From Sphagnum compactum (lineage: Eukaryota; Bryophyta; Sphagnopsida; Sphagnales): a stretch of 64,000 bases of DNA. Where the stretch lies: NCBI GenBank assembly GCA_965153455.1, contig OZ234504.1:10726001-10790000 (forward strand), read 5' to 3'. Shown piece after piece: positions 59,452-64,000 of the stretch; position 1 is the stretch's first letter, and the number at the start of each line of letters is the position of its first letter. The notes below the pieces were generated by a model that ran no database searches, was not told the origin of the DNA, and saw only the letters and a list, made by a program, of their open reading frames with translations. The translations under genes and the position numbers were made by a program.

Positions 59452-59639
59452 ACAACCAATTATAATTGGTGATAATACTTTTACATCGCTTCACATGTAG
59501 CCCGAGTTCTTGGAGATGGAACATGACTATGAAGTGTCATTAATTGTGATTACAACACAATACAATTGCATTTCTGTAAGTTAGCACATCTTGGAACAAC
59601 AAAACACAATTTGCAAACTTGCAATCATGGATGGTAGTA

Positions 59640-60480
59640 AATCGCAACAACAAGACAAATTAGCCATGAATTTCCAAGAGCTGCAATGACATACCACATT
59701 GTTAATCATCAAAACCCAAGGCTTAAAAGGAGTTCCTAATAGTTGCAAGCTTTTTGGGAACTACCATGACATACCCAAATTGTTAAACAATAAACCTTAA
59801 GGCTTAAAAGGAATTCCTAAGAGTTGCAAGAATTTCAAGTGCTCAAACCAGCCATGAAAGAGCCACCATGAATCTCAAATGAGCTCAAAATAATTGAAAC
59901 CAACAACTACATAGTTCATATTAATTCAAACCAGCCATGGAAGTGCCCAATTTAGCTCAAACCATCCACCATGAAGTTTAAATGAGTTCAAAATAATTGA
60001 AAGTGACCACCACAAAGTTCAAATTCACTCAAACTAGCCATGGAAATGTTCAATTTAACTCAAACCAACCACCATGGAGCTTAAAATAATTGAATACCAG
60101 CCACCACAAAGATTAAATCAGCTCAAACTAGCCATTGAAATGTCTAATTCAGCTCGAACCAATAGCCATGGAGCTCAAAATAATTGGAGCCAATCACCAT
60201 AAGACTTGAATTGGCTCAAGCTGGCCACCATGGAGTTCAAATCAGCCATGGAAAAGCTCAAATAAGCTTAAACCAACCAACATAGAATTTAAAACAACTA
60301 AGAAAAATTAGCAAAAAACCATCACAAATTCCATGGAAAGAAGCTCAAAGTTGCCACAAGGGTTGCATACCACCACAAAGTTCAAGGCGCCATGGAAAAA
60401 ATTCATGGAGGTTGAACTCAACAATGAAAAGAAACCACTCTTGGAAAAAAATACAACCATGAAATGAAATCAACCATTAA
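59640..60480. repeat. Minisatellite-like array, gctcaaaccagccatgg type
   Basis: Imperfect units of roughly 60-90 bp built from gctcaaacca(g/a)cca, ccatggaaatg and ctcaaaataattgaa repeat about ten times. 59695-59835 also holds a two-copy repeat of about 70 bp (ggcttaaaaggagttcctaa). Lies between the two halves of the hAT coding region. Confidence 0.75.
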
Positions 60481-61369
60481 TAAACCTAAACTAAAAAGAC
60501 ATCAGCCATGGAAAAAATTACATTAAAATATTTGAGCAATGAAAATAAACAACCATGTAAAAGTCAAGATGGAGGAACTCTATGCCTTCAACTAACATTA
60601 TTCTTGGGCAATTTGAGGTTGAAGGTATCCCATATCCCCCCATTACCCTGTGGAGTTCCACAAATTATTACCTTTTACGTTAATGCCAATGGCATTGTAA
60701 ACATTTCTATTTGAGATAAGGCATCTATGAAGAAACACGTTATCAAAATCCAGTCACCAAGAAGCATGTTAGAGGTAAGAGACAAACATCTAGAAGATGG
60801 TGAGGATTATAAAGCTTCACCCCCATACAAATTTAAAGAATATACAAACAATTGATGCAAGAAATGAAATTAACACCACATTTTACTCAGTGGACTAAAG
60901 TTTGACTAAGCATAAGGAAAAGGGTATCATTGATATTATCACCAATGCAGTGGCTGATTTCAAGAAGTTAATGGAGTTTGAAAAAGGTTGGAACATAAAA
61001 CTCAAGATATCTATTCACCAAATAATTTCAAGGGAGATTGGACAAATGCCAATGGAGCAACAATGTCCTTTAGGCTCAAGTGCATTTGGTACTGCGCTAG
61101 CTAGTGGCTAAACAACATAAGCAAAGTATGAAGATATGAAAAAGGGAAAGAAATGATTAGAATGGGGATATTAAAATCCAAGATGAATTTTCAAACATAT
61201 ACCACAAATGACTAAATAAGATGCCAATCATACTCATACCAGATGCAAGAAGTTCAAGACAAACAACTGATAACAATGATATAAATTGACACCACATTCA
61301 TTTTCATGAGAATCCACTGTACATAACACTTGGACAACAAAATTCAACCATTGAATTGGAAAATCAGCC
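60481..61369. other. Spacer between arrays
   Basis: Non-coding on inspection; frames at 60508-60714 and 60902-61111 (+) show no motif. Confidence 0.4.
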
Positions 61370-62060
61370 ACAAAAGTGAATGACCGAAAAAATTGAGGCA
61401 TGGAAAATCCAACCATTCACCAAAAAATTGAGGTATGGAAAATCCAACCATTCACCCAAAAAATCAACCATGGAACTACACTAGCCATTGAAGAAATTTA
61501 TGAGGTATGGAAAACTCAATCATTGAATAGGGAAAATTAGGAATAGAATTGCACTAATGAAAGAAGAATTAATCAATGGAAAAATTGGCCATTGAATCAT
61601 AAAATCAATTGTAGAAATGCATTTCCCAAGGAAGAATTCACTGATGGAAAATTCACCCATTGAACTAAAAAATCAGCCGCACAACTGCATCTCTAGAGAA
61701 GAATTCATGATGGAAAATTCACCCATTGAACACAAAAATCAGCCTTAGAAATGCAACACCCAAGGAGGATTCATCAATTGAAAAAAATAGAGCCATTGAA
61801 TTTAGAAATTAGCCATAGAAATGCATCATCTAAGGAAGAAATCATCATTGGGAAAATCACCCATTGAATAGGAAAATCAATGATAGAAATGCATTACCCA
61901 AGGAAGAAAGAGGTATGAAGAATTCAGCCATTCAACAAAAGAATAAGCCATGGAAATGCATCTCCCCAAGGAAGAAATGAGGTATGAAAAATTCAAGCAT
62001 TGAACAAAAAACTTAGCTATGAAAATGCATCACCCAAGGGAAAAAGTCACTAATGGAAAA
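61370..62060. repeat. Second minisatellite-like array, ccattgaa...aaatcagccatagaaatgca type
   Basis: About ten imperfect units of 55-80 bp with the phrases ccattgaata, aaaatcagcca, gaaatgcatcacccaaggaagaa. It differs in unit from the first array but shares the ccatgg/ccattg core. Confidence 0.75.
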
Positions 62061-62732
62061 TTTAGCCATGGAAACATGAAATGAAGTGTTTGAAATTCTA
62101 CCATTGAATAGAGTAGACAAAACATAGTCACCCCTAGGAAAAAAAAGAACCCTACTCCAAGAAAGTATGTTACTACCATAAACTTTAATCATCAAAATAG
62201 GCCATGGGAAAAGGAAAAATGTTGCTATCACCTACTTTTCAAGTGCTCATTGAATTGGTTTGTAAGCCAATGTAATTGTTTTTGAAATGTTGTTGCATTG
62301 CATGAAAAGATTATATACAAGCCTAATTGGAATATCTAAAAACCATGAATTTTTTTGTCAACTTACATGATAGCCTTAAATTGTTGGGAGGTTAAAATTT
62401 ATCAAAAACTTGTAAAATGTTAAACCATGAAGCACAAAAGCTTAAAGTTTAGAAACTTACTTCGTTTTCATTGGGGTGTTCAATATGTGGGGCTCAAACC
62501 AGAATCCACATACATTTTTTCTCACATTTGCTTCCCCTTGCCAAATTTCTTCAACCACATGATATATTTTTGGATGTTCACTTGGACAGATTTGATTGAT
62601 GCATAATGTAATCCACAATCCTTTTCATTTGAAATGCCATATTAACATACTTGATAACACATGCCCATAACAAAAGCCATCAAGTGGCTCAACTATGCCA
62701 AGATCACCACATGACACCACTAATTTGAGAGC

Positions 62733-63780
62733 TTAAACAAGTATGCAAATTGGAGCCCTTGTCTTTGACATAGGCCAAATTTTTTGTGTGAGTGAAAATT
62801 TGTCAAGGATTTGTTTCAACTTCACAACCATGGCAATACCACTTGTATCATGGGCTTTAAACAACCCAATATTGATGTGTTTTGACTCCCAATTGGTGGA
62901 AAGAAATTTCACAACCACCGCAAAAACATTGTGGGCCCCTTTTGACATCCAAAGGTTGAAAGTGCATGTGGTTGTCAAGCATTTTGCTAATGTAGGTTGC
63001 ACATATTCTATCAAGGTCTTGTGAAGTACATATAAGTATTCACCAATGTAGGTGAATACTTCATCAATGAAAACTTTCTTGGATGGGAAGGTCACCCTTG
63101 GGCACAACGAAAAAGCCAATCTTTGCAACCAAACATATTTGATAGTCCTTAGTGGAAAGAAACACTTGACAACAAATAACATTATGTCCTCCAAGAATTT
63201 CTTCTAGGATGGTCTTTTGAAATTGGGTTTAAGGAGTAAAATAAACCAAAGATTAAACTTGGGGTTATATTTTTCCATTCAGTTGTTGGTTCCTAACCTA
63301 AAAGAGTTCAAAGACAAAGGTGTTGAACTTCTCTAAACCTCTTAAGCAAAGAGGCATGCTTTTGCTTCACATGTTTCATCATGGTTCATATGTCATGAAA
63401 TTTGTTATAAGCAATGACATCTTTGCAGCATCTTGTGCACAAGGCCAAAATATGAGGCCCCATAATCTCATTGTGACAAACAATGCAACACTTAAGTTGG
63501 TTTTGCTTCAAATCAACCACTTGGTTGTTATTTACCTTGAAAAACACCTAGGTAGATCTAATCTTCTAATAAGGTTTCCAAGAGATTAGCCACTTTTTCA
63601 TGTTATCCAATAATGTTTCCTCTGTTAAAAGGTCATCAATGTTGGCATTAGACAAACCTTCCTACTCTACATGCATCATTATGCTATTACTATTAACATA
63701 ACCTGCAATGTGCCTAGAAACACATAGTGGGTTAAAGATGGGCACATTAATAATTGGAAGAGAAGAATCCATAGCAGAAA
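62733..63780 (-). pseudogene. hAT transposase, N-terminal and catalytic region
   Basis: The frame 62733-63194 contains Cys-Thr-Phe-Asn-Leu-Trp-Met-Ser-Lys-Gly-Ala-His-Asn-Val-Phe-Ala and, later, Ile-Gly-Leu-Phe-x-Ala-His-Asp-Thr-Ser-Gly, then Ile-Leu-Asp-Lys-Phe-Ser-Leu: the first RNase H-like catalytic block of plant hAT (DUF659-type) transposases. Upstream (63200-63780) a broken frame with Cys-x2-Cys and His-x-His-like spacing may be the BED zinc finger. Probable start near 63770. The two halves are separated by about 3.3 kb of repeat DNA. Confidence 0.75.
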
Positions 63781-64000
63781 AAAAATAAGGAAAGGAGGGG
63801 CAAGATCAATAAGTCACCAAGAATGATCAGCAAGAAATTTGAAACAATATGAAACATCGCCGAGAGAAAATGACATGTAATATGACAATATTTAACTTTT
63901 AATTCGTCATTCTTCGAACAAAAGTAATTTAGCGAGCAACATAAGTTGCATCAGAGAGGAAAATGAGATGATGAGATAGTAAACAACATTCAAAGGTTGA

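Noticed and set aside
1-64000. CRISPR arrays, rRNA genes, operons
   Set aside because: None seen; direct repeats present are tandem or transposon-derived and the sequence is eukaryotic.

Overview
The window looks like nuclear DNA of a seed plant with a large, repeat-rich genome. A gymnosperm is my best guess, but this is inference: no marker gene fixes the species. It holds one intact plant gene, a homologue of RIK (RS2-interacting KH protein), with 14 coding exons spread over about 8.9 kb at 47953-56817. The rest is layered transposable elements in all stages of decay, typical of low-gene-density genomes.

Layout. 1-1560: tail of a Ty3/gypsy polyprotein and a probable LTR. 1561-3608: a coding scrap and a MITE. 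3609-20690: an old Ty3/gypsy element on the + strand (here E2), split by a second, younger element of the same kind on the - strand (E1, 8260-15528) and by a solo LTR (17797-18684). 20691-29368: a gag relic, two more LTRs of the solo-LTR family, a foldback MITE and small tandem repeats. 29369-29559: a tRNA-Gln-like Pol III unit with a partial tandem copy. 29560-47640: AT-rich decayed DNA with a CACTA element that has exact ends (42417-44266), two related MITEs, a TIR element and a 30-bp perfect palindrome. 47640-57000: RIK. 58780-63780: a broken hAT transposase on the - strand, with two minisatellite-like arrays between its halves.

The most unusual content is the E1/E2 retrotransposon family. 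Both members carry, between protease and reverse transcriptase/integrase, a C5 cytosine methyltransferase domain whose motif order and sequence look DNMT3-like (motif I, Pro-Cys-Gln, Glu-Asn-Val, Arg-x-Arg-x-Trp-Trp-Thr-Asn, C-terminal Glu-Arg-x-x-x-Met-Gly-Phe). Both end the integrase with a PHD zinc finger where chromoviruses have a chromodomain. E1 also shows a 17-nt perfect match expected for self-primed reverse transcription: the predicted RNA 5' end, 26 nt after the LTR TATA box, is complementary to the sequence at the end of the 5' LTR. E2 shows a 12-nt version. Such an element could in principle methylate its own DNA copy and choose integration sites by reading histone tails; both functions are inferred, not shown.

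E1 lacks reverse transcriptase and RNase H, so it was probably mobilised in trans. It inserted into the methyltransferase region of E2 with a short target duplication; removing it restores E2's reading frame into motif I. The 3' LTR of E1 is flanked by an unexpected 112-115 bp direct repeat that suggests an abnormal (perhaps circular) integration intermediate. E1 and E2 both carry stops and frameshifts and are not active as they stand.
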